Assembly (NCBI GenBank): GCA_033439255.1
Contig: CM065880.1
Coordinates: 992,001 to 1,056,000, forward strand
Length of the DNA: 64,000 bases
Origin: Hericium rajendrae
Taxonomy: Eukaryota; Basidiomycota; Agaricomycetes; Russulales; Hericiaceae
Direction of reading: 5' to 3'
A program made the translations under genes and the position numbers. Below are positions 49,888 to 61,765 of the stretch, piece after piece (position 1 is the first letter of the stretch; each line of letters starts with the position of its first letter). Under the pieces are notes generated by a model. It made no database searches and was not told where the DNA came from. It saw only the letters and a program-made list of their open reading frames with translations.

Positions 49888-52800
49888 TCATTCAGCGATC
49901 GCCTGTCTGAACGCTGCCTCCTGGTCCTGCTCCGCTTGGAGCTGAGCTGCCGTCTTCCCCCGACGACTCCGTAGCACCCTGTCAGACGCGGGCGCTGACA
50001 CAGGTGCTGGCGCCTTCGAGCGCTTCCTCGACGGAGGCTGAGTACCGACCACCTCCTCTGAGGCGTCTGAAATGCTCTCAGCCCTGGCCCTCTTCCTGCC
50101 CTTAGTCGAAGCCACGCGGCGCGGCCTCGGAGGCGCTTTCTTCGCCGATATGTCGTCTCCGAATGGCAAATTCCTACTCCCGCTGGACGAGGCAGCGCCT
50201 GAATGTGAATTCCTGCTTCCGCTCGGTCCGATGGCGATGCCATTGGCGCGGAGAGCAGAAAACGACTGTGGCTCGGGTACGATGGAGGGCCGTGCACTCT
50301 CAGTCGATGGCGGCGCGGAGATCTCTTTTTCCTCTGCTGCTGCCAGTGCCGCGAACTCTGCAATGGACCTCGGCACATCGCTCGTTTGCCCAAAAGGTCC
50401 AGGAGCAGAAATGATCTCTTCCATCTCCTCGTCTTCTTCATCCATGACGATGTCCAGTCCCGCCGGCATGTCTACGGTCTCGCTCTCGTCGAGCATGGAA
50501 GTGGCGGCGCTAATTCGCATCCGCCCAGGTGGGACTGGGGATGTAGAGTCCCGAGGCGTGTCAAGGACAGGGTGCTGAGTTTTGGGCAGCGAGTATGGCT
50601 GAACGACATCATCGGCCCCGGTAAGGAAGCCCCCGGTCTGTATGTGTGCATCCTATATAGCTCATGAGCATCCCTTAAGAACACCATGAAGGTTATAAGC
50701 CGCGCACCTCGTCTTCCGGCAACTGACCGGCGGCATCAGTGGGTTTCTTACTGTCCTTTTGACGAGAGGCTCCGCTAAGCCCTTGACCTTCACTGGCATA
50801 TTGCTCTTGCAATCGCTTACGGAGGCGCAGTCCATGCACTAATCGTATCCACCGTTTAGTGACGGCTTGCTTGCGTTTGGCCTCATCTTTCTCCCTTGCG
50901 AGATGTTCAGCCTCCCAATAGGCCTGTAGAGTCTACCTTCAGCTGCCTGGACAATCTGATAACAATAATGAAATCCAATCACCTCGAGCAGAGCATCCTC
51001 GTTTTCAGCCGCGATGACGATGCCTGTGATCACAGGGAATGCGCGCCGCTTTTTGAATTCGAACCCTGTCTATCGACGTAGGAGATCGGTCAGCTACGCC
51101 GGTGGGAGCTCATACTCATGTAAGAAGTACATACCACAGCCTCCGCGTAATCGAAACCTAACTGGCGGGCAATTTTAGCAGCCCCCTTGTCTACAAAAAT
51201 GTTCAGATAAGCAGTAATCTTAGCCGTAGTCAGAAGCTGGACTTACATGGAACATGGGCCGCGCCAGCCGGTAGCATGGCTGGGACATAAAGATCAATAT
51301 TTCCAAAGTCATTCTTGGGGATGACACCCTATGCAAAAAGCACGCATCAGTAGATATCCTCGTGGTATTTGAGAACGAGGTGAAATTCAAAACGTACATC
51401 AATGATTGGTGGGGGCTGATACGGTTCCGTCTGCCTTTCCGCATACAGGCCTTGTGTTATCTCCTCGGTCGACCCGGCTTTAGCTCCAGCCTCGCGTAGG
51501 ACCTCAAGTTCACGTTTCCGAGAGATAGTTGAGGCACGCTGTTTAACCCACTTCATCGGCTGCTCGCCTGACTTCACCGTCCGGCCGCGGCGCATCCAGT
51601 TTTCGGCTGTCTTCAGGGAAAGCACAGAACCACGGGGGTACACCGGTTCGCCACGAAACTTGCCAAGTTCTGGGGTATTGGGAGCAATTTGTTGGTCCTT
51701 GTGGAGATGCCGCTGGAGGATGTACCTGTGCAAGGCAGACGATGGGACGCAGATGTCATGGGAGCCTGCAGGTGAGCAAATACAATGCAACACTCACAAT
51801 GGATGGTCCTTGAATCCTGCAATGGTGGTAGGCATCGCCTCAGTCATTTGATGGGACGTTAGTTCATCGTCCTCAACATCGTCGCGATGCTGGCACGGAA
51901 TTATCAGCCTCTTCTGTCCACACGATGATCGGGACATGACATACCAAACGATAGGGTCGCGTCACTATGCTGAGCACACTTTCCCACCAATGATCCCTTC
52001 CCTTCCCGCCGGCCTGTGTTTTCGCCACCTTCGCTCCATACTGTCGTGCATATCTAGTTGTTACATCGCGTGCGTAGCCATCTTCCTCGAATGCGACAAC
52101 ATAGGTCATGCGATTGTCCACCCGCATTCGACGAACTTCCGGAGAAGATGATGAGATGATGGACGGGTCGAAGGCCTTGCGCTTATTAACGATGCCGCGT
52201 ATAGGATCCACTGGTATCCAACGTGCATCAGGACGAGAGAAAACCTCTGTCCAGAATACAGGCGGCGTTATCGTCGGATCTGCTGGTCCTGTAGCGACAG
52301 TCATTAGCCGGTGAAATGCTATTTGTACCTCGAACACAAAGCATGTCGAGCAGACGCACTAAGCGGTTTGTTCAAAGCCAAGTTCGGTTTACTCTTGGTC
52401 TTTCTAAGTTTGATGACAGGAGGGGCCTTCTCCTTGCCTTTCTTTGTCGGTGTGCTGCGGTTCGATTCTTGTCCATCTCGCAAGAAGCCGCCGGGAGAAG
52501 GAATTTCTACTTCCTCCATATCATCGGCTTCATCTTCCTCATCTTCCTGAGTCATCTCCTTGGCCTTTCCTTTCGCATCCTTAGAGTTTGGCCTTCGGCT
52601 TGGGCTTGCCGACGCTTGCTTGCCAAGGACGCTTTGCAAACTCACCACAAGTCGCGCTGGAATGTCCAGAGATCGGCACAATGCTGTGAACAATTGTGCG
52701 CTCACATCTCTACTTCCATAGCGTTGGAGAGCATGTTTCATGAGACTTTTCTCGCTGTGGATAACTTCCGAGTCGTCCTCATCGTCGTATAAGTCAAGTT

Positions 52801-53505
52801 GTCGTGCCTTCTCTTTGCCCTTGCCTGTAGGATTGACATCGATCATACCCTTGGCGATGAGCTCGTTTTGCACCTCATCGAAAGTTCGATTGCGAATGTG
52901 ACCGGAAGGTTCGATGTTGAAGTAGGACATCCACCATTCAACAAGTCTTGTGATGGCCATTTCGAAGAGATGACCACGCTTTACCGCCTCTGGAATGCGA
53001 GATTTATGGATCATGGCGAAAGAGTTTTGTACGGCCATCGGCGTGAGCGACAAAAGACGTGCCTAAAGACATGACAAATTCATTGGCGTTGATCGACATT
53101 TAATTATTGACGCTAGAAGCAAAACCTGCGGGACTTACATGCAGTAGGGAATCGTTGATCCACTTGTTTCGGACCCAACCGTTGGCCAACAGCGCGATGG
53201 TGTGGATTTTGTGGCAATCTATACGCATCAGACGTTCGGCTTGCGACATGCCTCCGGGTTTCTTCCTGTCGTGCAACTACTCAGCACACATACACGAAAC
53301 ATAGTAAAAAGCACATACTTCGGGGTATCCTTTCCATGAGGCGCCTTTGCGACTTGAGCGTGATCTCTATGTTAGGCCTCGTCGAGGGTCCCTCTTCTAG
53401 GTCAAGCTGGAGAGGAGCCTGGGGCACTTCGACCTCCTCCCAATCCATCTCGTCGTCGTCGCTGTCAGCATTGAGGAGGGCTTTTCCTTCAGGTGGCGCA
53501 GACAT
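49888..53505 (-). CDS. RAD4: RAD4/XPC, nucleotide-excision repair damage recognition
   Basis: Rad4/XPC, in complex with Rad23, recognises helix-distorting DNA lesions and starts nucleotide-excision repair in the nucleus. The ATG at 53505 starts MSAPPEGKALL. Then come MSQAERLMRIDCHKIHTIAL, the transglutaminase-like region (RDVSAQLFTALCRSLDIPAR), PPVFWTEVFSRPDARWIPVD, the beta-hairpin domains (FKDHPLYILQRHLHKDQQI, EPVYPRGSVLSLKTAENWMR, LYVPAMLPAGAAHVPYKGAA) and GFEFKKRRAFPVITGIVIA. A long acidic tail with Lys/Arg clusters ends at 49888. In exon 1 the A run at 53346-53348 (TTT on plus) is one short, so the frame after LKSQ must shift to reach PHGKDTPKKKPGG. The gene ends 147 bases from TRM61, tail to tail. 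Confidence 0.92.
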
Positions 53506-54029
53506 TGCAGGGTCGCACAGGTGACATGCGCAAGACAAGATTATATGTGATTCTTGACGACGGCGTGCGCCCAACGACGACGACGACGGCGGCGATGGTG
53601 CAGCCTGAAGGTCAGGTAACAGGTTGGAGCATTGAGTCGCGACTGAGACGCGCGGAACCGCGTCGCTGACTAAGTCTAACGCGCTGATGGCATCGTGTCA
53701 CGCGCCGCAGTTCCGCCGACCGGGAGTGACCACTGAGTGACCCCGGACTCGGCCCGCCCTGACGTTTCTCAGCGGCCAGCGCGCGGGGCGGGGCGACGAA
53801 GGAACAGTTCTGGCTCTGAACTCAGCAGCTTCCAAACTTAACAAGCAATGTCATTCCCAAAAACCGTCACATCAAACGCTATTGCGAATGATCCTAATCT
53901 ATATACAGGGCGCAGTAAATCGTCGACAGCGAGATGGACGTGACACTCGTGGATCGTAAGTAAAAGTACAGAAAACGACAAAGGGAGGAAAGCATAGACG
54001 CGTGCTATAGATACAGAATAGAAACATGA
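53506..54029. promoter_or_regulatory. RAD4 upstream region
   Basis: 520 bases between two minus-strand genes. The half nearest RAD4 is strongly GC-rich (53.56-53.80 kb) and is the likely RAD4 promoter; the other half is the 3' flank of the HAD gene. Confidence 0.5.
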
Positions 54030-55265
54030 TCACGAGCGGATAGTGATCGTCAACTTCAACTCGCCCTCGTGCTCCACCGGAACGCACGTCACCTTATCCA
54101 TGTTCTCGACGATAAAGTGCGCACCGCAGTTCTCGATCTTCTTCCTCTCGTGCGAAGTGCAGACAGCGATGACGGTTGCACCAGACGCGACACCGGCGCG
54201 GATGCCCGATGGCGAATCCTCGAAGATGAGACTCTTCTTAATATCGTAGCCAAGGCACTCGGCGGCGAGCAAGAAAGGGTCGGGTGCGGGCTTGCCACGC
54301 TTGAGGCGCTTGTCGTCAGCAGTGATGGTGACTGGCGGCGGAGTGATGCCAACTCGGGTCATACAGCCGTGTGCTAAGGACATAGCGAGTCAGGAACCAG
54401 TCGACAAGCAAGAAACACGAGGACGCATACCGTATGTTTTCGCACCGGAGGTGGCAACAGCATATCTTCCATCAGGGATGGACTCGATCATCCTCTTCAC
54501 ACCGGGCAAAATCTGCACCGAGCGGTCGATGCCCGCAGCCTCCATCTGCCACGCCGCGAGCTCATGTCGGGCTCCTCGCTCCACGGCGTTTGCAGCCCCG
54601 CCTTTCGCACCGCTGCTGAGACCACCGGTGCGTTCCTGCTGCTTGAGCTCCTCGACGACGTCCTCCATAATGGGGTCGTCAAATTTGCGTGCCTCGCCCT
54701 CGATGCCGCTCATGGCGAGCATGCTGTTGAGACGTTGACCGAAAGACGGGCGACGCACTTGGGAGACAGATGCGTGGCGCGAAGGCGGCCCAGACGAGGG
54801 GGTAGACGAGCCGGGAGTGTGGACGAGCTCGGGAGTGGTCAAGCCGGAGTTGAGAGGAGTGCCGCCCTGTACGGGCGTGGTCGCCCATGGCGAGCCGGTC
54901 TGACTGCCTGGACCGTGCTTGTTGTACGCATCGGCGAAGAAAGGATTGTCTCCTCGAACGCCTGAACTTCCTTATCCATCTCGTGGGCCTTGATTTCGGG
55001 CTTGAACTGGGAAAGGTTGTCGATGGCGCGCTTGCCGTGTGTGGCTGCGATCACATGGGCTGGGTCCTGCCCAATGTCCCTCGCGACCTTGCCCCAGGCG
55101 GCCTCGACCGCAGAGATAGAGTCGGTAAGAGTACCGTCCTGTCAACGTCGGCGTTCAGCAAGATATTTTGTAGACGTGCAGAGCGGTGCGCACCATGTCA
55201 AAGATGACGGCGTCAACGTGGAATATTGTCTCGGACGAGTTCGTTGAGTTCGATTCGGATGACAT
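54030..55265 (-). CDS. HAD-superfamily phosphatase with Ser/Pro-rich insertion
   Basis: This is a haloacid-dehalogenase-type hydrolase resembling the fungal DOG1/GPP group of sugar- and glycerol-phosphate phosphatases. The start at 55265 (MSSESNSTNSS) leads to motif I, split by an intron: VIFDM, then DGTLTDSISAVEAAW, so the DxDxT motif is intact. Motif II is the Ser in AVATSGAKTY, motif III the Lys in KRGKPAPDPF and motif IV the acidic FEDSPSG. The protein ends LKLTITIRS at 54030. Between motifs I and II, where the cap domain lies, there is an insertion of more than 100 residues rich in Thr, Pro, Gly and Ser. A base is missing at 54940-54942 (AAA on plus): the frame EETIL must shift to read FADAYNKHGPG. 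The substrate cannot be told. Confidence 0.85.
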
Positions 55266-58200
55266 GGTGAGTATAGCAGGGAAGGGTAAAAGCTATGAGG
55301 AATATGCACTAGGGTATCTAGTTGCGACTGGATTGTGGTAATCGAGTGTCGATGGTGATTGGGAACATGTCATAAAGTATCCTGCTCTTATATACGGATA
55401 GCAGAGCAGAAGTTCCGCAAATTTTGGAAAATAAACCTATGGATTGAATTACGGGGCAAAATGACGTCAAGGGGTCCAAAGCGCAGCGTACAGACGCAAT
55501 CCTCCAATCCCGTCGGCTGCACAAAGCCGCCCCCGAGCACAATGCACGTACCAGGGCGGAGAAGGCGCGCATGCCGCGCGCGCTACAAGGATAGCGGTAT
55601 GGACACCATTTCCGATTGAGTGGTTCCGAGGTCAAGAAGAGCCCTCTCAACGGCCACCCAAGACGGGTTCCCAAGCATGGAACTGAAGAAGGGTGAAATG
55701 TGCCACTTGTGGCAGAACAGTGGCGCTGGTGACGGATGGGGCGGGGCTCGCAGGAAGACCGACGAAACATCCTTTTCCTTTTCGGGACATCCACTGCAAA
55801 CCTCGAGGATCGATCAAGGCGTTGAGTCGTAAAAGTCAACGGTCTCTAACAACCATCATCCGAGGAACGGACCGGAGCTATCCAAATCAGCCTTCCACGA
55901 TCGGCCAGACCACTTTCCGAAAAAATTGGCTCCGCATTTTTTGCCCGATTGCTTTTTTTTTCACCCGCGCCTCGCTGGTCGGCTTGAGCTGCGCAGACCC
56001 GGACGTCAGCCTCACCTCGTCATGGTAGGTTTTCGATTGCTCTCGACAACATCATTTGGAGCCTTTTGATGTTGATAAACTCTTGGGGACATCGTGACAA
56101 ATTAGATCATATCGGGAGCCACTTTCATAAATCCTTCAAACGGGGGCTCAAACGCGCAGATATGCCTCTTTCAGCGCGCAACGACAACAGTACGAGCATT
56201 TCGCCAGAACCGGAATAAATGTGCGAGGACTCGAATATGTCGGACACAAAGGGAGAAGGTTGAAGAATCTGGATGGACTCTGATTGCGCCAACGCCACCA
56301 CGCCGCACCGAGAATATTAATATACACATTCCAGAAGAGAAAGGCCACGTTGCTCGAGCAGACACCGTATTCGACGGAGAAGTGTTGTCAATCGCCGAGA
56401 TAACACACCTTTCATACTCCAGCTTGAGACCGGCCCTGGCAACATATTGAATGCTCGTTTCAGACACATCACGAACAATTCTTTGCAAGTGTATGGATCA
56501 TCGACGCGGCTTGGCCCTCGTCATGATTTCAGGCCAATCAAGGGATTTGAACAGATCCATCACATATGTTGTCCCTGCGTGCATGACACACGGTCAAATA
56601 TTCGATGCGCGCCCTTCGCATGCAGTGCACCTTCGCGAAGTCGTGATTTGGGGCCTGCGCGGCCAAGACCACCCATCGCGCGTGTTCCTGATGCCGCAAC
56701 ACATGTGAAAGAGCCTGAAAGAGCCAAACGGGAAGGAACCCCAATCGAGCGCCTTGACCACCGTGCGCGTCGCCGGATGGCAGAGATGGTTGGGATGGGA
56801 AAGAGTTGAAATAGATCGCAAGGGACGAAATGGACGCCTACAAGAGTGACAAGAAGGGGTGGATCAGGTCTCCACCGATACAAGTTGGTGAAGAGCGGCG
56901 CCTTGAATTCTCCTGACAGCAGGTGGGCCTCACGCCTGACCTGTCTCAAGCCGTGCGGGATTTCAGCGAGAACTCGACGCGCAGATTGTAAGGCGCCAGA
57001 GCGCACGGCGACCTGCTTTGTAGGTTACTAGAGTGGCACCTATCGGATCCACTGCATAAAGGACGTCATGGAAAGCATCGTGACTTCTATTTGGGGTGTA
57101 AAATGTCAACTTCTGCTTTGTCCGCAGATCAGAAGACAGTGTTAATATTTCTTCAGGATCTTCCCTTTCCTTTCCAAGGAGCTCCGGTGATGGTTGGCCT
57201 TTCAAGATAAGCATGTACAAGACCCGAGTGACGTGGAAAAGGTCCGGACATACATACGAGCATCGAGGATGTTGAACTCTAGAGACGAAAGAGGGGGTCA
57301 ATGCGACCGAAAGACCTGAGACGGCGCATGCCCCTGTATGTTCCTGCCTTCGAGAACGAGAGGAATATCAGCCTTGATGGCCGTTCTTCCATAGTCCAAG
57401 GATCTCGAAAAATCCCTTAGTACGAAGTACCCCTGTTCCATAATAAACAGGAAATGAACGCAACGGATACATCGCACTTGGTCGTCCTTGCACGTATCCG
57501 GAGAAAGACGGGGTCAGTAAGTTCGAGTCATTTCCGATCACCGAGGGAGATCTGGGTAACGCTTACCAGATTGAATTATTATAAGCTTTCCAGGTTCATG
57601 GAAGAATCCTACGAGAATATATATCCAATGCCGCGATAGCTGCGAGACCCAAGCTTGATGCGCGGATGTAGAGGATAGCGACGAGAATAGAACGATGGAA
57701 GATGGCGGGAGTGATTCTGGTCTGTATCGTCCGAAGATTGGTCGAAACCCGCCCGGCATTCATACGAGAGACTCAGGAATTAGTAATCTCATTCGCCCGA
57801 GCAAAGCCCACCATGGGCGACCGACGGCACCATAGGTGCGAGTCGACGCTACGTGCGAAGATCCAAAAAACTCGGGAACAACGGTACGCAATCACGCATG
57901 AGGGTCGATGAACTTCAATGTCGGAGACGCAAAACGTGGGTGGTTATCATTGGGTCAATGAACATATTGAGACAAGATAGCGAGCATACCGTGAATCAAA
58001 TCGACGGAATCGCGGAGTCCTGCAGCGATTGGGCAAGCGCGGCACAAGCTATGTATATCACAAGAACCTGAATGCTTGCCAGATTTAGAAAATCGAGCAT
58101 TTCGCATCAGTAAATCGCTGCTACGGCAAGGCATTTCGTGCATCTTTGCTAATGATAGCGATGTGTTACCGGCAACTTCAAGCCGGATGGCACTATCGCA

Positions 58201-59694
58201 GAAATGATGACTCCGGATCCTGCAAAAACATAGGAAAAGATACACTGTCAGCAAACGCCCGTCAAGTAATGTTTTCTGGGAACTTAGTATCTTACCTTGT
58301 CACTCATTGACATTGCCGTGTCGGCATGTGCCTTCCTCGCGTCCGGGTCAGCACCAGTAATATATGACAGAGCCTCCGACTTGATGGCAGCGTCAACTTC
58401 AACTCCCATGGGATGCGGAGCTTGCTTCAGGCTTATCTGATAAGATGACCCACTTGAAGCAAATGACGCCCGCACCACCTGGCAACCTTCGTGAGATCCG
58501 GATATGAAGAGCGCGCAAACTACTCTACCTTTGCTTGGGAGACTCGCCAAATTGCACCGAGCGTTCGTGGCAGACCGCGTATACAGAATTACTCTGTGGG
58601 GTCAGCGACGCCAACTAATCCGCGGCTCAGAGCTGCGCAGCGTCAGAGTTGAAACAAAGTTGACAAACAGACCACATACATACTCGAAAATGTGCGACCA
58701 TATGAGGCCAGCTCTTCAGTAACTCTAATTTCGAGAATGGTCAACGCGTTGACACGTCCGAAACATAAGTAACGCGCAGTTGGTTTCATACATGAGCCAG
58801 ATCCACGCCTCGAGTCAGGGCTGCTATTATAAGAAACGGATGGAAGTGGGTTGGGAGAGTCACTCCGCATGCAGAGGGCTTCCATGGCACATCTATGACG
58901 AGGATCGGCGGGGCTTGACGGTGATGCGATTGGCAGTGGACGTTGCGCTACATCAAATCGACGTGGATAGGAGAATGTGTCGAGATCAAACTTGATGACT
59001 GGGGACAATGGACCGTATCAAGCCAGGGTCGCGCTGGGATAACATTTGGTTTGGCATTGCAAGACAGATCGAGGCAGCTGCGAGGGTATACAGCGTCCCT
59101 GGGAATACTCGGAGCGACAGAAAAGATTTAGATTGCCACTAGGAAACCCAAGAAAGTCGTGCTGCGGGGCTGCGTTGAGGGAGAAACGGCCTGCAGCTAG
59201 GATGACATCACGACGACGCACATACTTAATCTGCTGTAGATCTGCTCGATCACCTAGTGTCGCCTAGTGTCGCCTATAGCAGTCTTTTCAATCTATTCTT
59301 GGATGATGTTGGGCAGCCGCGGATGTAGACTGGCGGGTTGGCGGCGCAGACCCACTCGTGTTGGGACATGGAGAGCGAGGTCCACTTGCATCCGCGCGGG
59401 TTCACGAAATATTAGCCAAGCGAAGGAGACGCTGAGCAACCGGCGGCAAGATCGTTTAGAACCTTAGTCATAAAAATTACTAGTTAGGCATGCATTTGTG
59501 ATCTCGTCGATCCGTTGAGTCACCAGTCTGCTCTTCCCCGCAATGAGGTCTGCAGAATCAGGAAGAATCCACCCTTGCTGTCCGCCATCCCGCTCCTTCT
59601 TATACCGGGCCCGACTGGCAAGGGTTCATCGCCACTTCTTTTCCTCGCCTGTCCTTGTCTGACAACCCAGATACCCAGCCTCGCTTTGGCTCCG
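55266..59694. other. Large region without a supported gene, 4.4 kb
   Basis: Both strands carry many 60-170-codon open frames, none with a recognised domain or consistent splice context. Some short hydrophobic stretches near 56.2-56.4 and 58.7-59.0 kb (minus strand) could be exons or relics of the multi-spanning membrane proteins that are numerous in Polyporales, but I could not assemble a coherent protein. No mobile-element genes are visible. Confidence 0.4.
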
Positions 59695-61765
59695 ATGTCG
59701 GTGAACACCTTGAACGAGCAACAGGTCGATATCGAGCTGGAGAAGGGGCCCAAGGACAAGCCCGAGTCGTCCAGAGCTTCCTCCGTTATCGACAACGAAT
59801 TTGAAGTCACCCTTGATCCCTCGGATGACCCGCAGAGAAAGCCTCTGCTCTTACGATGGCTCGCTGTTCTTACCATCTCCAGCGCGTCCGTCTGCGTGAC
59901 TTGCGCATCTTCAGCAGTGAGTACCCATGCACTTATTTCAACATTTAGTGCTCATTGAACACTCAGGCATCATTCAGTGAAGCAGGATTCAGCATGAATT
60001 TGGTATCAGCAAGGAAGTCGCCATTCTCGGCATCAGTCTTTTCGTTATGGGGCTTGGTGTTGGTCCACTGCTCATTGGGCCTTTGTCTGAGATGTACGGG
60101 AGGAACGTTATCTACCGCGTCTCCTTCATCTTGTTCTTTGCATTTTCATGGCCCGTCGCGTTTGCGCCAAATATTGGTACGTGTTCTCCGTTCAACTGCA
60201 TCATTCAAGCAAGGCACTCATATCATGCGCAGCCGTCTATTTGATTTTCCGCTTTCTGACGGGTTACTGTGGTGCGGCATTCTTGAGTGTCGCGGGCGGA
60301 AGCGTGAGTGATATGTTTCGAACAATAATGTCGCTACGTGAGTGCAATTTTGCCAATAGCTTGATGCATAACTGACATTTTCCAAAGCCCTATGGCTGTC
60401 TACACGATATCTCCCTTTCTTGGTCCTGAAATTGGACCGCTGTATAGTGGGTGAGCATTACGCTTCCAGGCACTTTATTAGAGAGGTCTCTAATCTATTT
60501 TCTTCTAGATTTGTGAATCAAAACCTTGACTGGAGATGGACATACCGCATCCTGCTTATTTGGATCTTTGTGGAGACTATTGCTCTTTTGTTGTAAGCTG
60601 AATTTTTTGCTCTGCCATCACTTCTTTCTTATTGGAAATTTTTAGTTCGTGCCAGAAACATATATACCTGTAATACTGAAGTGGGAAGCCCAGAAGTATG
60701 TGTATCACCCTCGCTTCTCGCTGTGATTTGCGTTTATCGGCCATTCTCGTCAGGTTGCGCAAACGGACGGGCAATCGAATTACTATGCTCCAATTGAGAT
60801 GGCAGAGAAGAACCTCGCTCGAGCGCTCTTGATCAGCATCTACAAGCCTTTCCGTAAGCATGCCTGTTTCAGAATTCATACCCTTCTCTCATGCTTCTCT
60901 AGAATTGATAATATACGAACGAATGGCCCTTCTATTGAATCTCTGGTGAGTTCACGTGTCTTAATGAAGTACGGCATTTGTTTATTTCGTTCTTTAGGAC
61001 ATCCCTTATCCTCGGCATCCTATACCTCACCTTCCAAGCTTTCCCGATTATTTTCGAGCAAGGCCACGGTTTTGATGTGCAGATGACGGGATTGACATTT
61101 CTTGGCATTGGACTCGGCATGGTCATGGGCCTTGCAACGCAGCCTTACTGGAATCGGTATGTCCACGGCGTTAGCGCTTCCTCAATTGTTCGTTCTCACC
61201 TCGCTTACTTGTAGAAAATTCTGGGAGTACAAGGCAAAGCACGGCGACCCTCCTCCCGAATTCCGCCTTAAGATGGGTCAAGTTGGCGGCATCCTCGTTC
61301 CCATTGGTGCGTTTCCGCGCTCGTCCCTGCTTCTTCTACGCCCTGCTAACGCCCCGCAGGCCTCTACTGGCTCGCATTCACGACCTATCGCCACGTGCAT
61401 TGGATCGTGCCGATCATCGCGTCGATCCCCTTTGGCACGGGCACGTACTTTGTCTTCACGTCCGTCTTCACGTACCTTGTCGTCGCGTACCGGCCGGTTG
61501 CCGCGTCCGCCATGGCAGGCAACAGCGCGATGCGCTCGTCGTTCGCCGCGGGCTTCCCGCTGTTCGCATCGCAGATGTACGCCCGCTTGGGCACGGTCGG
61601 CGCGACCGCCCTCCTTGCGGGCCTCACGACGCTCATGGCGCCCCTTCCGTAAGCACTATTCTTCGTCCTCCGCATTATCTTCGCTTACATGCCAACAGAT
61701 TCATCTTCTATCGCATAGGCGCAAAGTTGCGGGCCACGTCGAAGTTCGCGGATACCAGCAGCTGA
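59695..61765 (+). CDS. DHA1-type MFS transporter (drug or polyamine proton antiporter)
   Basis: This is a plasma-membrane major facilitator of the 12-helix DHA1 group, which exports drugs, toxins or polyamines. The start at 59695 gives MSVNTLNEQQVDIELEKG, a cytosolic acidic tail. Then come the first helix, LFVMGLGVGPLLIGPLSEMYGR (signature between helices 2 and 3), VYLIFRFLTGYCGAAFLS, VYTISPFLGPEIGP (antiporter motif C region), DWRWTYRILLIW, the central loop FVPETYIPVIL, and the second half from ILGILYLTFQAFPIIF to FADTSS at 61765. About ten exons. Three base losses are needed: near 59986 (before QHEFGISKEVA), in the T run 60316-60318 (before NNNVATPMAVY) and at 60777-60778 (before NYYAPIEMAEK). 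A possible fourth sits at the splice before FVPET. Confidence 0.88.

Noticed and set aside
49888-50520. Possible separate gene rich in Ala/Ser/Arg downstream of RAD4
   Set aside because: The frame is contiguous with the last conserved RAD4 exons through an in-phase segment (LPKTQHPVLDTPRDS), so it is the acidic RAD4 tail.
55318-55839. 173-codon minus-strand open frame
   Set aside because: It has no domain, no splice context and atypical composition; it overlaps equally plausible frames on the other strand.
56150-57300. Candidate STE3-type pheromone receptor, suggested by hydrophobic minus-strand segments
   Set aside because: I could not line up seven membrane segments or any receptor signature in one spliced frame.
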